Positions 1-8,860 are shown, counted from the stretch's first letter. The stretch is 64,000 nt of DNA from JAJDUF01 sp965238265 (GCA_965238265.1 OZ250185.1:1302001-1366000); one strand, 5' to 3'. Notes: generated by a model from the sequence alone, not told the origin. Translations and numbers: made by a program.

Positions 1-945
1 GAATTGGCGGTGTGGCTCCGTCTGGTACCAGTACGTAGTCATGCAGTAGTTGTGCGGCTGGCTGCCCCAGCGCATGTGCAGCGACGTGTTGAAGGGCACC
101 AGGTCGTGTACGTAGAACCGATAGCCGCTCAGCACGTGCCGCGCCAGCGCCGGCCCATGGTCCTGGTGCTCCCAGTAGGGGAAGCCGGCGTACAGGTACG
201 TGTCGGGCAGGTGGCGGACCCCGCCATGCCCGGCGTCGAAGGTGTTCTCGCCGCCGGCTTGCCGTAGATAGTGCGGGACAATGCCGTCCTCGCCGGTAGC
301 CTCGCCGTCAAGGTAGAAGTTCTCGGAGCCGGAGTGCGTCCAGCGCATGCCGTCTTTACGGAGGCGGACGCCCAGGGACCAGCCCAGCAGGTAGCCGCGC
401 CCAACCGCATCCAGCGTAAAGAAGTCATCCGCCCAGGCCGGAGCGGGGTTCTCCCGGCGCCAGGCCGCGTGAAAGCGCAGCTCCTCGTCGAAGGTATCGG
501 TCAGATACTTGTGCCAATCAACGGTGTAGACGAAGGGCATCGGCGGCGGGTGCAGGTCGGTCGCCTCGATCTCGATGCGCGCCGAGCGGGCGAACGGCAT
601 CGGGAAGTAGCAGGCATGCCCCCGCTCGTCTTTCGCCGAGATGAAGAAGTTATTGATGGGATAGTAGGCTAGGTCGTGGTGGATGCCGAAGAAGTCGGCG
701 GCCGGCGCCTCCACGCTGGGATGCTCTTCGCCGTCCCAGTAGATACGCAGGATGTAGTTGCGATAGAAGCTCCCTTGATAGTGGGCGCGGAAGGCGGCAA
801 AGATGTGCCGGATGCAGCCGGGGCCTTCCAGCTCGGCAATCACCTGCCGCTGGCCCGGCTTGAACGGTGGATGCCCTAGCACCCGCTCATAGCGGTAACG
901 CTCCGGCAGCTTCAGGCGGCTTTCGATGGAAAACCCGCGGTACAT
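1..945 (-). CDS. DUF2961 / GH172-family protein, 3' part cut off by window edge
   Basis: The first ~315 residues are present and the reading frame runs open off the left edge. The start ATG (943-945) is preceded by AGGAG about 7 nt away. Seen: it aligns almost residue for residue with the complete copy at 3722-5242; both begin MYRGFSIESRL and share the stretch around EGPGCIRHIFAAFR, the IYWDGE motif and the HYLRQ/GGVRH region. Known: DUF2961 is now glycoside hydrolase family 172, with characterised exo-D-fructofuranosidases and D-arabinofuranosidases built on a double jelly roll. Inferred: sugar-processing enzyme of unknown specificity. No signal peptide is visible, so probably cytosolic. It diverges from the aldolase at 1116 across a palindromic repeat (957-1014). 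Confidence 0.85.
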   Translation of the reverse strand, partial: MYRGFSIESRLKLPERYRYERVLGHPPFKPGQRQVIAELEGPGCIRHIFAAFRAHYQGSFYRNYILRIYWDGEEHPSVEAPAADFFGIHHDLAYYPINNFFISAKDERGHACYFPMPFARSARIEIEATDLHPPPMPFVYTVDWHKYLTDTFDEELRFHAAWRRENPAPAWADDFFTLDAVGRGYLLGWSLGVRLRKDGMRWTHSGSENFYLDGEATGEDGIVPHYLRQAGGENTFDAGHGGVRHLPDTYLYAGFPYWEHQDHGPALARHVLSGYRFYVHDLVPFNTSLHMRWGSQPHNYCMTTYWYQTEPHRQF

Positions 946-956
946 CGTTGTGCTCC

Positions 957-1014
957 TGACGATGTCAAGTCTGCACCACCGATTTCCATAGGATTGTGCA
1001 GACCTGGCGCGTCA
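957..1014 (+). repeat. 58-nt palindromic element, copy 1
   Basis: Left arm 957-976 (TGACG...CTGCAC), 19-nt loop CACCGATTTCCATAGGATT, right arm 996-1014 (GTGCAGACCTGGCGCGTCA). It sits between two divergent genes. The same architecture recurs at 22513, 22615, 34950, 47359, 49719 and 54449. The T-tract of an intrinsic terminator is absent. Confidence 0.85.
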
Positions 1015-1115
1015 CCGGTGGCTCGCCGGCAACGTGTTGCATCAGCATAGCACGTTGATGAAGAGCGAGTGGTATGCTACACCCGCAGCGCGGAGTGCGA
1101 TTGGAGAGGTGAAAC

Positions 1116-2012
1116 ATGCCCCAACGCTTCAATAAGATGATCGAGCTACTGGACCAGGGGCAGCCGGTGTACAACATCCTGGCCAAAGACGTGTCCTACG
1201 AGGGCGGCCGGGCTATGGCCCAGACCTGGGCCGACTACATCAAGGTGGATATGGAGCATGCCCCGTTCGACATCCGGGCGCTCGATCAGTTCATGCGCGG
1301 GCTGGTGGACGGTGGGCCGACCAAGAGCGGACACCGCATTCCGGCCGTAGTGGCGGAAGTGCCGGCCGAAGGCGTCAGCGCCGAGGAGATCAGGGCCAAC
1401 GCCTGGATGTTCAAGCAGGTTCTGGCCCGCGGCGTGACTGGGATCAATCTCTGCCACGCCGAAACGCCGGAAGCGATCAAAGCCTTTGTCGAGGCCTGTC
1501 GCTACCCCTTTCATACCGTGGGTGTGGGCGACTCGCCAGGGCCGGGCCTCGCGGAGGGACGGCGCGGGCACGGCAATGCCGGGGAGGAAGACGCGGCCGC
1601 GATTTGGGGCATGTCGGTCGAGGAGTACCTGCAACGCGCCGACGTGTGGCCGCTCAACCCGCACGGCGAGCTGATCCTGGGGGTGAAGATCGAGAACCGG
1701 CGTGCCCTACGGAATGCCGAGCGGAGCGCGCGGGTGCCGGGCATCGGCTTTGCCGAGTGGGGGTCCCGGGATATGGCCTGGTCGCACGGGTATGCGGGCT
1801 ACGTTGATCCCCCCTACCCCGCTGACCTGGAGGCGGTGCGGGTGCGCGTGTTCACGGCCTGCACACAGGTCGGGCTGTTCTTCCACAATGCCGTCTCGCG
1901 CGACGACGTGGTCAGCCGGTTGCGGCAAGGGGTGATGATCGGCAATCCCCGGGGCGACGAGGAGGTCGCCAAGATCGGGCGGGCCGCCACGCGGCGCACC
2001 ATGCCGGTGTAG
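1116..2012 (+). CDS. HpcH/HpaI aldolase / citrate lyase family protein
   Basis: 298 aa. Known: the family makes class II metal-dependent aldolases that cleave 2-keto-3-deoxy or hydroxy-acid substrates to pyruvate plus an aldehyde. Seen: the family's IKVDMEHAPFD segment near residue 45, a metal-ligand candidate Glu in LGVKIENRRAL (~190) and Asp in WGSRDMAWSHG (~210). The start ATG has GGAGAGG 5-7 nt upstream. The protein is somewhat longer than the ~260 aa typical of HpaI. Diverges from the GH172 gene on the left. A deletion remnant of a paralogue lies at 5305-5415 beside the second GH172 copy, so the two families were linked before the duplication. Substrate unknown. Confidence 0.85.
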   Translation: MPQRFNKMIELLDQGQPVYNILAKDVSYEGGRAMAQTWADYIKVDMEHAPFDIRALDQFMRGLVDGGPTKSGHRIPAVVAEVPAEGVSAEEIRANAWMFKQVLARGVTGINLCHAETPEAIKAFVEACRYPFHTVGVGDSPGPGLAEGRRGHGNAGEEDAAAIWGMSVEEYLQRADVWPLNPHGELILGVKIENRRALRNAERSARVPGIGFAEWGSRDMAWSHGYAGYVDPPYPADLEAVRVRVFTACTQVGLFFHNAVSRDDVVSRLRQGVMIGNPRGDEEVAKIGRAATRRTMPV

Positions 2013-2262
2013 CTGTGGCTACCGCTGGGGATGCATACCTATCCCCAACCCCCTCCCTGAAGGGAAGGGGCCGGGGGGTAGGCCCAATACCGCCCCCTCT
2101 GCCCCCCGCTCCGCAGGGGGCTGGGCTACAGCGTGCTGCGCCCCTACACGCGCCCGGCGCTGCCAACCCGGTAGGGGCATCCCTTGTGGGCGCCCTGGAT
2201 TCCGGCGCAAGCCGGAATGACGGAGGAAGGGGGTGAGGGCAGCCGGGGGGTGAGTCTGGTCA
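2013..2262. repeat. Intergenic GC-rich hairpin repeats
   Basis: No gene seen. The stretch holds three dispersed hairpin types found all over this window: CCCTCCCTGAAGGGAAGGGGCCGG-like (about 2045-2082), a GTAGGGGCATCCCTTGTGGG-type repeat (about 2171-2195) and an ATTCCGGCGCAAGCCGGAAT-type inverted repeat (about 2198-2221). They lie between convergent gene ends and could help terminate transcription, but T-tracts are lacking. Confidence 0.6.
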
Positions 2263-3489
2263 CTATCCCAGCCGGAAGTGGCTCCCCGCGACGTAGCGCG
2301 TGCCGCCAAAGTTATTCCCATCGTCCTCCATGTAGTAGTAGGCGGCGAAGAGGCCCCCGTCGTCAAGCTCCGTCGCCACGGGATAACCCAGGTCCCAGTC
2401 GCTGGCATCGGCGCGGATGACGGCCTCGGCCGACCAGGTAGCGCCCTCGTCCTCGCTGACGATCAGCCCCATCCCGAACGGCGGGCAGCGTCGGTCGAAG
2501 ACGACGACGATCCGCCCATCGTGCAGCCGGACCGGCCACGGCGCCCGGTAGCGCGGTCCGCTGCGACGTGCGCCCGACCAGGCGTATTTGCGGGTGAGCG
2601 CGGCCCAGGGCGACTGTCCCCAGGTGACGAGGGGCTGCGGCTCGCTCCAGCTATAGCCGCCGTCGTCGGAGTAGCACATCTGAATGCCGTGGCGGATGCC
2701 GCCGATCTGGTTCATGTAGCACTGCAACCGGCCGCTCGGCAGCAGGACGAGGGCGCCATACGTGGGGCGTCCCCGCCCGGTCGCGTCTCGCGTCACTTCC
2801 GCCAGGTAGCTCCAGGAGAGACCGTTGTCGTCGGTGCCATAGATTCCCAGCCCGGAGTTGACCGATACCGACAGCCCGGTATCGGTCGCATCGCCGCCGA
2901 TACTGGCCACCGCCAGCTGCGTCCCGTCAGCAAACTTGGCCAGCGGCCCGCCATCTATGTGGACATAGTTCATCCCGGACGGTGGACTCACGCGCGTCGG
3001 CACCTGCTCCCACGTGTGACCCCGGTCGCCGGAGCGCCAGGCAAAGCACTCGAAGGTGCCCTGGCCCTCCTTGTTCTTCCGGCCCGTCAGCGCTCGGCCG
3101 AAGTAGATCACCGCATCCGGGCTACTCAGATCAACCGTCTCGCGGGCCAGGCTCAGATCGTCGGCCCGCCACAACAGGGCGCGTAGCTCGTCCCACGGGC
3201 GGTTGTAGTTCCAGACCACCACGTCGTTGTCGCTCGGCCAGGTCTGGGCATGGTCGAGCGAACGCTGGAGCACGATCTGGCAGCGGCGCTTGTAGCCAAT
3301 GTCGTCCCAGCCGTGCCTGATGTCGTGGAGGGTCCGGTAGGTAGACCGGGCACGGTGATGCATGACGGCGATCTCGCCGTTGCCGAAATTGTAGATGCCG
3401 CACTGACGCGGATGGCCGCAGTAGCGATCTTTGCTGTAACACAGCTTGCTGTGGTGGATGTCGGTCAGCGTGGGGACGGCTCGGACCAT
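2263..3489 (-). CDS. BNR/Asp-box sialidase-like beta-propeller protein
   Basis: 408 aa. The chosen ATG (3487-3489) has AAGGAG about 5 nt upstream; the frame is open further upstream but that part overlaps an arylsulfotransferase remnant in another frame. Seen: four Asp-box-like motifs (SGDRGHTW, TDDNGLSW, SDDGGYSW, SEDEGATW), one per blade, as in six-bladed exo-sialidase propellers. No signal peptide or membrane segment, which is unusual for a secreted sialidase, so a cytosolic glycosidase or a non-catalytic binding fold is possible. Close paralogue of the protein at 8861-10093; both start with a VPxLxDxxHxKLCYS-like segment containing several Cys and His residues. Confidence 0.8.
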   Translation of the reverse strand: MVRAVPTLTDIHHSKLCYSKDRYCGHPRQCGIYNFGNGEIAVMHHRARSTYRTLHDIRHGWDDIGYKRRCQIVLQRSLDHAQTWPSDNDVVVWNYNRPWDELRALLWRADDLSLARETVDLSSPDAVIYFGRALTGRKNKEGQGTFECFAWRSGDRGHTWEQVPTRVSPPSGMNYVHIDGGPLAKFADGTQLAVASIGGDATDTGLSVSVNSGLGIYGTDDNGLSWSYLAEVTRDATGRGRPTYGALVLLPSGRLQCYMNQIGGIRHGIQMCYSDDGGYSWSEPQPLVTWGQSPWAALTRKYAWSGARRSGPRYRAPWPVRLHDGRIVVVFDRRCPPFGMGLIVSEDEGATWSAEAVIRADASDWDLGYPVATELDDGGLFAAYYYMEDDGNNFGGTRYVAGSHFRLG

Positions 3490-3544
3490 GATCGCTCCTT
3501 CTCTCCGATGATTGGCTGCCGGAACAGGCAATGCCTGACTGGAA

Positions 3545-3663
3545 TCACTCTCCCTCGTGCTCCCGCAGCAGCCGCTCGACGAATTCCTTCCCGTCCATTT
3601 CAATGAGCCAGGTTGTCGTCCCCCCGTTGATACTGAACAGGGTGTAGCCATCGTAGCACCGGG
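3545..3663 (-). pseudogene. Arylsulfotransferase (ASST-like) deletion remnant
   Basis: Read on the minus strand this encodes CYDGYTLFSINGGTTTWLIE followed at once by EFVERLLREHEGE and a stop. The first half resembles the N-terminal blade of arylsulfate sulfotransferase-like proteins. The second half matches the C-terminal tail of the larger remnant at 5416-5640 (FVERLLREHGGD). So the middle of the gene, several hundred codons, appears to have been deleted in frame. No start codon or RBS supports expression. The family assignment rests on motif recognition only. Confidence 0.6.
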
Positions 3664-3721
3664 CAGGGTCATGCTGGGTCACCCCGGCTGTACGCGCTTG
3701 GTCCGGCTACAGTGTTGCCAT

Positions 3722-5242
3722 CTATTGCTCCTGGGGGATCACCACCCCGCCATCCGGGAGCACCACCCGGCAGGAGAAGGTAAAGGCCCCCCAACTCAGG
3801 CCCGCATCTGGCCGATCCAGGTTCAGGACCAGCGTGTTCTGCCCCTGGCGCAACTGGATGGGGACCGCCCGGTAGCGGTACGTCGGATGCTTGCCCAAGT
3901 CCTGGACTGGCCCATCGTTGAGGCGCAGTTGCAGCCGGTCATCCCAGCTCAGATGCACCGTCGCGGGTGTGTCCTCCTCCACCTCCAACCCGGTCACCGC
4001 TGTCGCATTGGCGGGCCACGTCCGGTTGCAGTCGAAGCTCTGCACGTTGAACACGTGGGAGAAGTCCAGGAAGCCGTGGAACGCCTGACGCCGGAGGCCC
4101 TCCGGGAGCGCTGCTGCCGGTTGCCTCAGCGCCGCCGCACCGTCATACAGCGACCAGGTGCCATCGTCGGGACTGGCCAGGATGGCATCCGGCCCCTCGG
4201 CCCCAATCTGTTTCAGCAGGTCGTACTTCCCCCGCGGCACCTCCCGCTGCTCCCGCCCCCGCCCGTACTCTAAGTCCGCAAAGGGTGGCATCTTCACGAA
4301 GGGGCGGTGTGGCTCGGTCTGATACCAGTACGTGGTCATGCAGTAGTTGTGCGCCCCGCTGCCCCACCGCATGTGCAGCGACCGCTCGAAGGGCACCAAG
4401 TCATGCACGTAGAACCGGTAGCCGCTCAACACATGCCGCGCCAGCGCCGGCCCGTGGTCTTGGTGTTCCCAGTAGGGGAAGCCAGCGTACAGGTTGGTGT
4501 CGGGAATGTGGCGGACTCCGCCATGCCCGGTGTCAAAGCTGTCCTCACCGCCACCCTGCCGCAGATAGTGGGGCACGATGCCATCTTCGCCGGTGGCTTC
4601 GCCGTCAAGGTAGAGGTTCTCGGAGCCGGAATGTGTCCAGCGCATCCCATCTTCACGGAGGCGGACACCCAGGGAATAACCCAGCAGACAGCCGCGCCCC
4701 ACCGCATCCAGGGTGAAAAAGTCGTCCGCCCAGGCGGGAGCGGGGTTCTCGCGGCGCCAGCCGGCATGAAAGCGCAGCTCCTCGTCGAACGTGTCGGTCA
4801 GATACTTGTGCCAGTCAACGGTGTACACGAAGGGCATCGGCAGGGGGTGCAGATCAGTCGCTTCGATCTCAATGCGGGCCGAGTGGGCAAAGGGCATGGG
4901 AAAGTAGCAGGCGTGCCCCCGCTCATCCTTCGCGGAGAGGAAGAAGGTATTGATGGGATAGTAGGCCACGTCGTGATGGATGCCGAAGAAATCACCGGCG
5001 GGCGCTTCCACGCTGGGCTGGTCTTCGCCATCCCAGTAGATACGCAGGAGGTAGTTGCGATAGAACTGCCCTTGGTGGTGGGCGCGAAAGGCCGCAAAGA
5101 TATGTCGGATGCAACCGGGGCCTTCGAGGTCGGCGATCACGCGTCGCTCGCCTGGCTCCAGGCGCGGATTGCCCAGCACCCGCTCAGGGCGGTAGCGCTC
5201 GGGCAGGTTCAGGCGGCTTTCGATAGAGAATCCGCGGTACAT
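3722..5242 (-). CDS. DUF2961 / GH172-family protein (complete copy)
   Basis: 506 aa. Start ATG (5240-5242) is preceded by GGGGAGG; an upstream in-frame ATG at 5290 lies outside the region shared with the other copy. Seen: same sequence as the partial copy at 1-945, including DWHKYLTDTFDEELRFHA, HYLRQGGGEDSF, MTTYWYQTEPHRPF and a C-terminal jelly-roll-like region ending in VIPQEQ. Known: GH172 enzymes act on furanosides such as inulobiose or D-arabinan. Inferred: intracellular furanosidase-like enzyme. Flanked by sulfotransferase remnants on both sides and an aldolase remnant upstream, so it appears to be the survivor of a duplicated block. Confidence 0.88.
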   Translation of the reverse strand: MYRGFSIESRLNLPERYRPERVLGNPRLEPGERRVIADLEGPGCIRHIFAAFRAHHQGQFYRNYLLRIYWDGEDQPSVEAPAGDFFGIHHDVAYYPINTFFLSAKDERGHACYFPMPFAHSARIEIEATDLHPLPMPFVYTVDWHKYLTDTFDEELRFHAGWRRENPAPAWADDFFTLDAVGRGCLLGYSLGVRLREDGMRWTHSGSENLYLDGEATGEDGIVPHYLRQGGGEDSFDTGHGGVRHIPDTNLYAGFPYWEHQDHGPALARHVLSGYRFYVHDLVPFERSLHMRWGSGAHNYCMTTYWYQTEPHRPFVKMPPFADLEYGRGREQREVPRGKYDLLKQIGAEGPDAILASPDDGTWSLYDGAAALRQPAAALPEGLRRQAFHGFLDFSHVFNVQSFDCNRTWPANATAVTGLEVEEDTPATVHLSWDDRLQLRLNDGPVQDLGKHPTYRYRAVPIQLRQGQNTLVLNLDRPDAGLSWGAFTFSCRVVLPDGGVVIPQEQ

Positions 5243-5304
5243 CGTTGCGGTCCTCCCCGGTAATGATCCAGCAACGTGCTGCGTGAGCATAGCACGTGGA
5301 CAGG

Positions 5305-5415
5305 GAGCTGATCCTGGGGGTGAAAATCGAAAACACGCGGGCCTTCCACACCGCCGTCTCGGGCGACGATGTGGAAGGCCGGTTGCGGCAAGGGGTGATG
5401 ATCGGTGCTCCCCGG
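5305..5415 (+). pseudogene. HpcH/HpaI aldolase remnant with internal deletion
   Basis: The plus strand reads ELILGVKIENTRAFHTAVSG and then DDVEGRLRQGVMIG. These correspond to two separate parts of the aldolase at 1116-2012: residues ~187-198 (ELILGVKIENRRAL) and ~267-285 (FHNAVSRDDVVSRLRQGVMIG). About 75 codons between them, and everything before residue ~187, are gone. The homology ends abruptly at 5415 where sulfotransferase sequence begins. Clearly a non-functional relic of a second aldolase copy next to the second GH172 gene. Confidence 0.85.
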
Positions 5416-5640
5416 CTAGGCGCAGTCTCCCCCATGCTCCCGCAACAGCCGCTCGACAAACGCCTTCGGATACCGCGTCGCCCGATAGATCAAGCGCGGG
5501 GTGTCCTCCCCCAGCCGATCATCGAACTCCGTGGTCCCGCCCAGGCCACCAATCTCCGTCTCTCTGGTGAATGGGCTCCAGAACTCCCACACCGTCTCCC
5601 CCGCCGCCGTGATCTCGAACAGCCGCCCCACCCTCTCCGA
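5416..5640 (-). pseudogene. Arylsulfotransferase (ASST-like) C-terminal remnant
   Basis: About 72 codons read GRLFEITAAGETVWEF and later PRLIYRATRYPKAFVERLL before a TAG stop at 5416-5418. This resembles the last propeller blade and tail of arylsulfotransferase-like proteins (the G-x-FEI-x-x-x-GE-x-VWE-F pattern and YRA-x-RYP tail). No N-terminal portion is present upstream; the sequence runs into T-rich DNA at 5650. A shorter relic of the same family is at 3545-3663. Confidence 0.6.
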
Positions 5641-5665
5641 CGCCTGACGGGTTTTTTTGAATCCG

Positions 5666-5689
5666 GGATTGTCCGGCTTTGGGCAGTCA
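5666..5689 (+). repeat. Degenerate half copy of the palindromic element
   Basis: GGATTGTCCGGCTTTGGGCAGTCA matches the loop end plus right arm of the 22513/49719-type palindrome (GGAT-GTGCGGCTTTGG...GTCA) with a few changes. A matching left arm is not present; a TTTTTTT run lies where it would be. Treated as a decayed half element. Confidence 0.4.
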
Positions 5690-5809
5690 ATTGGAGCCGC
5701 AATGCCTCAACCCTACCACATCGGCGCGTGCCGAGAATACCGGTGCGTGCTGCTATGCAATCAAGTACACTTGCCGCATAGCGTCTTTCCGGTCCGAGGG
5801 AGCGCGAAG

Positions 5810-7771
5810 ATGGCCGAATTCGAGCATTTGTTCACGCCAATCACCATCGGCAACGTCCGCTTGAAGAATCGTATCTATAGCAGTGGCCATATCCCGGCCT
5901 ACGCCGAGGACGGGTATCCTGGCGCACGCTACCGGGACTATCACGTCGAGAAGGCCAAAGGTGGGGTTGGGCTGACGATCTTTGGTGGCTCAACCAGCAT
6001 CATGGCCAGCTCGCCGGCGACGGCGTGGTCCATCCTGGCGAACCGCGACGACCGCATCATCCCCTACTATCAGCAGTTGGCCGCTGCGGTGCATGCACAC
6101 GGCGCCAAGATCATGACCCAGCTCACGCACCTGGGCCGGCGCTCCGGGTCGGATGCGGAGCAATGGCTACCCCTCGTTGCCCCGTCGCAGATTCCGGAGC
6201 CGTATCACCGCGAGATTCCCCATACGCTGGAAGAGCATCAGATTCGGGACATCATCCGCGCGTTCGGGCAGGCGGTGCATCGCTGCCAGGCAGGTGGATT
6301 GGACGGCGTAGAGCTTTCGGCAGCGCACAACCATCTCATTGATTGTTTCTGGTCTCCGCAAACCAACCGTCGCACCGATCACTGGGGCGGCTCGCTGGAA
6401 AACCGCCTGCGATTCAGTGTGGAAGTGCTAGAGGAAATCCGCACGGTGGTCGGGCGCGATTATGTCGTCGGCATGCGTATCACCGGCGATGAACTCCGCG
6501 CTCGTGGATTGACGCTCGATGAGATGAAAGAGATCGCCCAGCGGTTGGCGGCGACCGGCCTCGTGGACTTCTTCAGCATCATTGGCGGCTCGGCGGAGAA
6601 CTGGGTGAACGTCGCCGCGGCCATCCCCAATATGATGTTCCCTCCCAAGCCCTACGTCGCTCTGGCCGCTGCGATCAAGGACGTGGTCAACCTCCCCATT
6701 CTCCATGCAGGAAAGATCACGGACCCCATCATGGCCGAGCAGGTCCTGGCTGCCGGCTGGGTGGACCTGGTGGGTATGACCCGGGCGATGATCGCCGATC
6801 CGCACCTGCCGCACAAAGCGCGGGCGGGGAGGCTGACTGACATCCGCCCCTGTGTCGGCGCGAATACGTGCATTGACCGGATGTATTTTGGCAAAGCGAT
6901 CACCTGTATTCACAATCCCGTCATCGGCCGCGAGCAGGAGCTGGCCGAGTGGCAGCCCGCAACAACGAAAAAGAAGGTGCTCGTGATCGGCGGGGGGCCG
7001 GGTGGACTGGAGGCCGCGCGGATGGCCGCGTTGCGGGGGCACGGAGTCATTCTCTACGAGCAGACCGACCAGTTGGGTGGTCAGGTCCTGCTCAGTGCCA
7101 GAGCACCCAAGCGCGAATCCATGGCTGACATCACCCGCTGGCTGGTAGCGCAGATCGAGAAGGTGGGGGTGGAGGTCCGCCTCGCCGCCGAAGCCAGTGT
7201 CGAGACGGTATTGGCCGAGCAGCCGGAGGCAGTCATCGTGGCCACGGGCAGCCGGCCCTATCGGCCCAAGCTACCCGGATTCGATGCGCCGCACGTGGTC
7301 AGCAGCTGGGAGGTGCTGTCCGGTGCGGTCGAGGCTGGGCAGCGGGTGTTGATCGTGGATGATGATGCCATCCCGGAGATCGGCCCAAGCGTCGCGGACT
7401 ACTTGGCGGAGCGCGGCCGGCAGGTCGAGGTCGTCACGCGGCTGCGCTATGTGGGCGAAGGGTTGGGCGATACCACGTTCCCGGTGGTGTACCAGCGGCT
7501 GTTCGCAGCCGGCGTGGTTGCGACGCCGCATGTCCAGCCGCTGTCTATTGACGGCCGCCGTGTGACGCTGCAACACGTGTATTCACGGTGCAAGGAGCGC
7601 CGCGAGGACGTGGATACGGTGGTGCTGGCGATGGGGCATCGCTCGGTAGACGACCTGTATCATGCGCTCAAGGGTCGCGTACCGGAGCTTTACCTCATCG
7701 GCGATGCGATGGCCCCCCGTGGCGTGCATGCCGCCATTCTGGAAGGCACACGGGCCGCGCGTGTACTCTGA
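5810..7771 (+). CDS. NADH:flavin oxidoreductase / trimethylamine dehydrogenase-like demethylase
   Basis: 653 aa. Start ATG at 5810 has GAGGGAG about 8 nt upstream and begins MAEFEHLFTPITIGNVRLKN, the canonical N-terminus of the Old Yellow Enzyme family. Domains: FMN TIM barrel ~1-350, Cys cluster ~350-375, FAD/NAD(P) Rossmann domain from ~385 with VIGGGPGGLEAAR and ILYEQTDQLGGQ. Known relatives are TMA/DMA dehydrogenase, 2,4-dienoyl-CoA reductase and N-methylproline (stachydrine) demethylase. The Fe-S motif reads CVGANTC...C, so the second Cys of the classical C-x2-C-x2-C is Ala. Only 72 nt upstream of a BHMT-like gene, suggesting an operon for oxidative demethylation of a betaine or methylamine. 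Confidence 0.88.
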   Translation: MAEFEHLFTPITIGNVRLKNRIYSSGHIPAYAEDGYPGARYRDYHVEKAKGGVGLTIFGGSTSIMASSPATAWSILANRDDRIIPYYQQLAAAVHAHGAKIMTQLTHLGRRSGSDAEQWLPLVAPSQIPEPYHREIPHTLEEHQIRDIIRAFGQAVHRCQAGGLDGVELSAAHNHLIDCFWSPQTNRRTDHWGGSLENRLRFSVEVLEEIRTVVGRDYVVGMRITGDELRARGLTLDEMKEIAQRLAATGLVDFFSIIGGSAENWVNVAAAIPNMMFPPKPYVALAAAIKDVVNLPILHAGKITDPIMAEQVLAAGWVDLVGMTRAMIADPHLPHKARAGRLTDIRPCVGANTCIDRMYFGKAITCIHNPVIGREQELAEWQPATTKKKVLVIGGGPGGLEAARMAALRGHGVILYEQTDQLGGQVLLSARAPKRESMADITRWLVAQIEKVGVEVRLAAEASVETVLAEQPEAVIVATGSRPYRPKLPGFDAPHVVSSWEVLSGAVEAGQRVLIVDDDAIPEIGPSVADYLAERGRQVEVVTRLRYVGEGLGDTTFPVVYQRLFAAGVVATPHVQPLSIDGRRVTLQHVYSRCKERREDVDTVVLAMGHRSVDDLYHALKGRVPELYLIGDAMAPRGVHAAILEGTRAARVL

Positions 7772-7843
7772 TCCCGGCCGGGAAACCCTGGGCTTGGGTC
7801 ACCGGCAGCACTTCACCCCGTCAGCAGAAGAAGGAGGATTGTG

Positions 7844-8833
7844 ATGGCAAAGCCGATCCTGACACAGCTGCAAGATGGCGTCGTGCTCGGCGACGGCGGC
7901 TATATCGTGGCGTTGGAGCAACGGGGCTACGTAGTCGCCGGGGCATTTACCCCGGAGCTTGCGGTCGAGCACCCCAATGCCATCCGCTCCATGCACGAAG
8001 AGATGCTCAACGCGGGGTCTGAGGTGCTCCAGGTCATGGCCTTCTACGGCAGCCGGGAGAAGCTCCGCACCGTGGGCCAAGCCGACCGCACGTTCGAGAT
8101 CAACCGGACCGCAACTCGTATCGCTCAGGAGGTGGCTGGTGAGACGGCGTTGGTTGCCGGCGATCTGAGCGCTACCTGGAAGTGGGAGCCGGAGAGCCAG
8201 TCGGCCCAATCGCTCGTCGCCGGCATGTTCGATGAGCAGATCGAGGCCCAGGACGGCGTTGACTTTTTCCTCGGCGAGACGTTCTGGCACTTCGGGGAGG
8301 CGCTGCTCTGCCTGGAGCGGCTCAAGGCCAAGACCACGGTACCGGCGATGATTACCCTGTCGTTCCGCGGGTCGAACGTGCTCGACGACGGCGTGACCGC
8401 AGCGGAGGCCACCCGCCGGTTACACGATGCCGGTGCCGACATCGTGGGGACGAACTGCATGCGTGACCCGGAGCGGATCTATCCGATCATTGAGGAGATG
8501 CGCGACGCCAGCGACGGATTTCTGGCCGCGCAGCCGGTGGCCTTCCGCTGCACCTGGGAGGTGCCCTACTTTACGGGGACGCCAGCCTTTCCCGACAAAC
8601 TGGAGCCGACGCAGCTTACCCGCTACGAGATGGGCGAGTTCGCCGGCAAAGCGAAAGCGCTGGGGGTGAACTACATCGGCGCCTGCTGTGGGGCGATAGG
8701 GGGCCACGTCCGCGAGATGGCACGGGCACTCGGCAAATTCACCGAGGAGCCGGTCTGGCAGCCCGATCCGAAGGCGCCGATGAGCGAAACCGAACAGCAC
8801 TGGGAGCAGCGGGGCGCGGGAGCGGCGGGCTAG
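7844..8833 (+). CDS. Homocysteine S-methyltransferase (BHMT-like) family protein
   Basis: 329 aa. The ATG at 7844 sits 6 nt after AGGAGG; the GTG at 7841 would be too close. Seen: TIM-barrel pattern with GDGGYIVALEQRG at the N-terminus, IVGTNCM (first zinc Cys, ~205) and GACCGAIGGHV (two further Cys, ~285), the three-Cys zinc site of betaine-homocysteine or S-methylmethionine-homocysteine methyltransferases. Known role: transfer of a methyl group from betaine or another methylated donor to a thiol such as homocysteine. Lies directly behind the demethylase gene, so the pair probably dismantles an N-methylated osmolyte. The true methyl donor is not determinable here. Confidence 0.88.
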   Translation: MAKPILTQLQDGVVLGDGGYIVALEQRGYVVAGAFTPELAVEHPNAIRSMHEEMLNAGSEVLQVMAFYGSREKLRTVGQADRTFEINRTATRIAQEVAGETALVAGDLSATWKWEPESQSAQSLVAGMFDEQIEAQDGVDFFLGETFWHFGEALLCLERLKAKTTVPAMITLSFRGSNVLDDGVTAAEATRRLHDAGADIVGTNCMRDPERIYPIIEEMRDASDGFLAAQPVAFRCTWEVPYFTGTPAFPDKLEPTQLTRYEMGEFAGKAKALGVNYIGACCGAIGGHVREMARALGKFTEEPVWQPDPKAPMSETEQHWEQRGAGAAG

Positions 8834-8860
8834 CTCGCCGCTGAATCATCCGGGCTTCGG

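Noticed and set aside
957..1014. Integron attC site or tRNA-like structure
   Set aside because: Arms and ends do not match attC core sites, there is no integrase, and no tRNA cloverleaf or anticodon arm can be formed.
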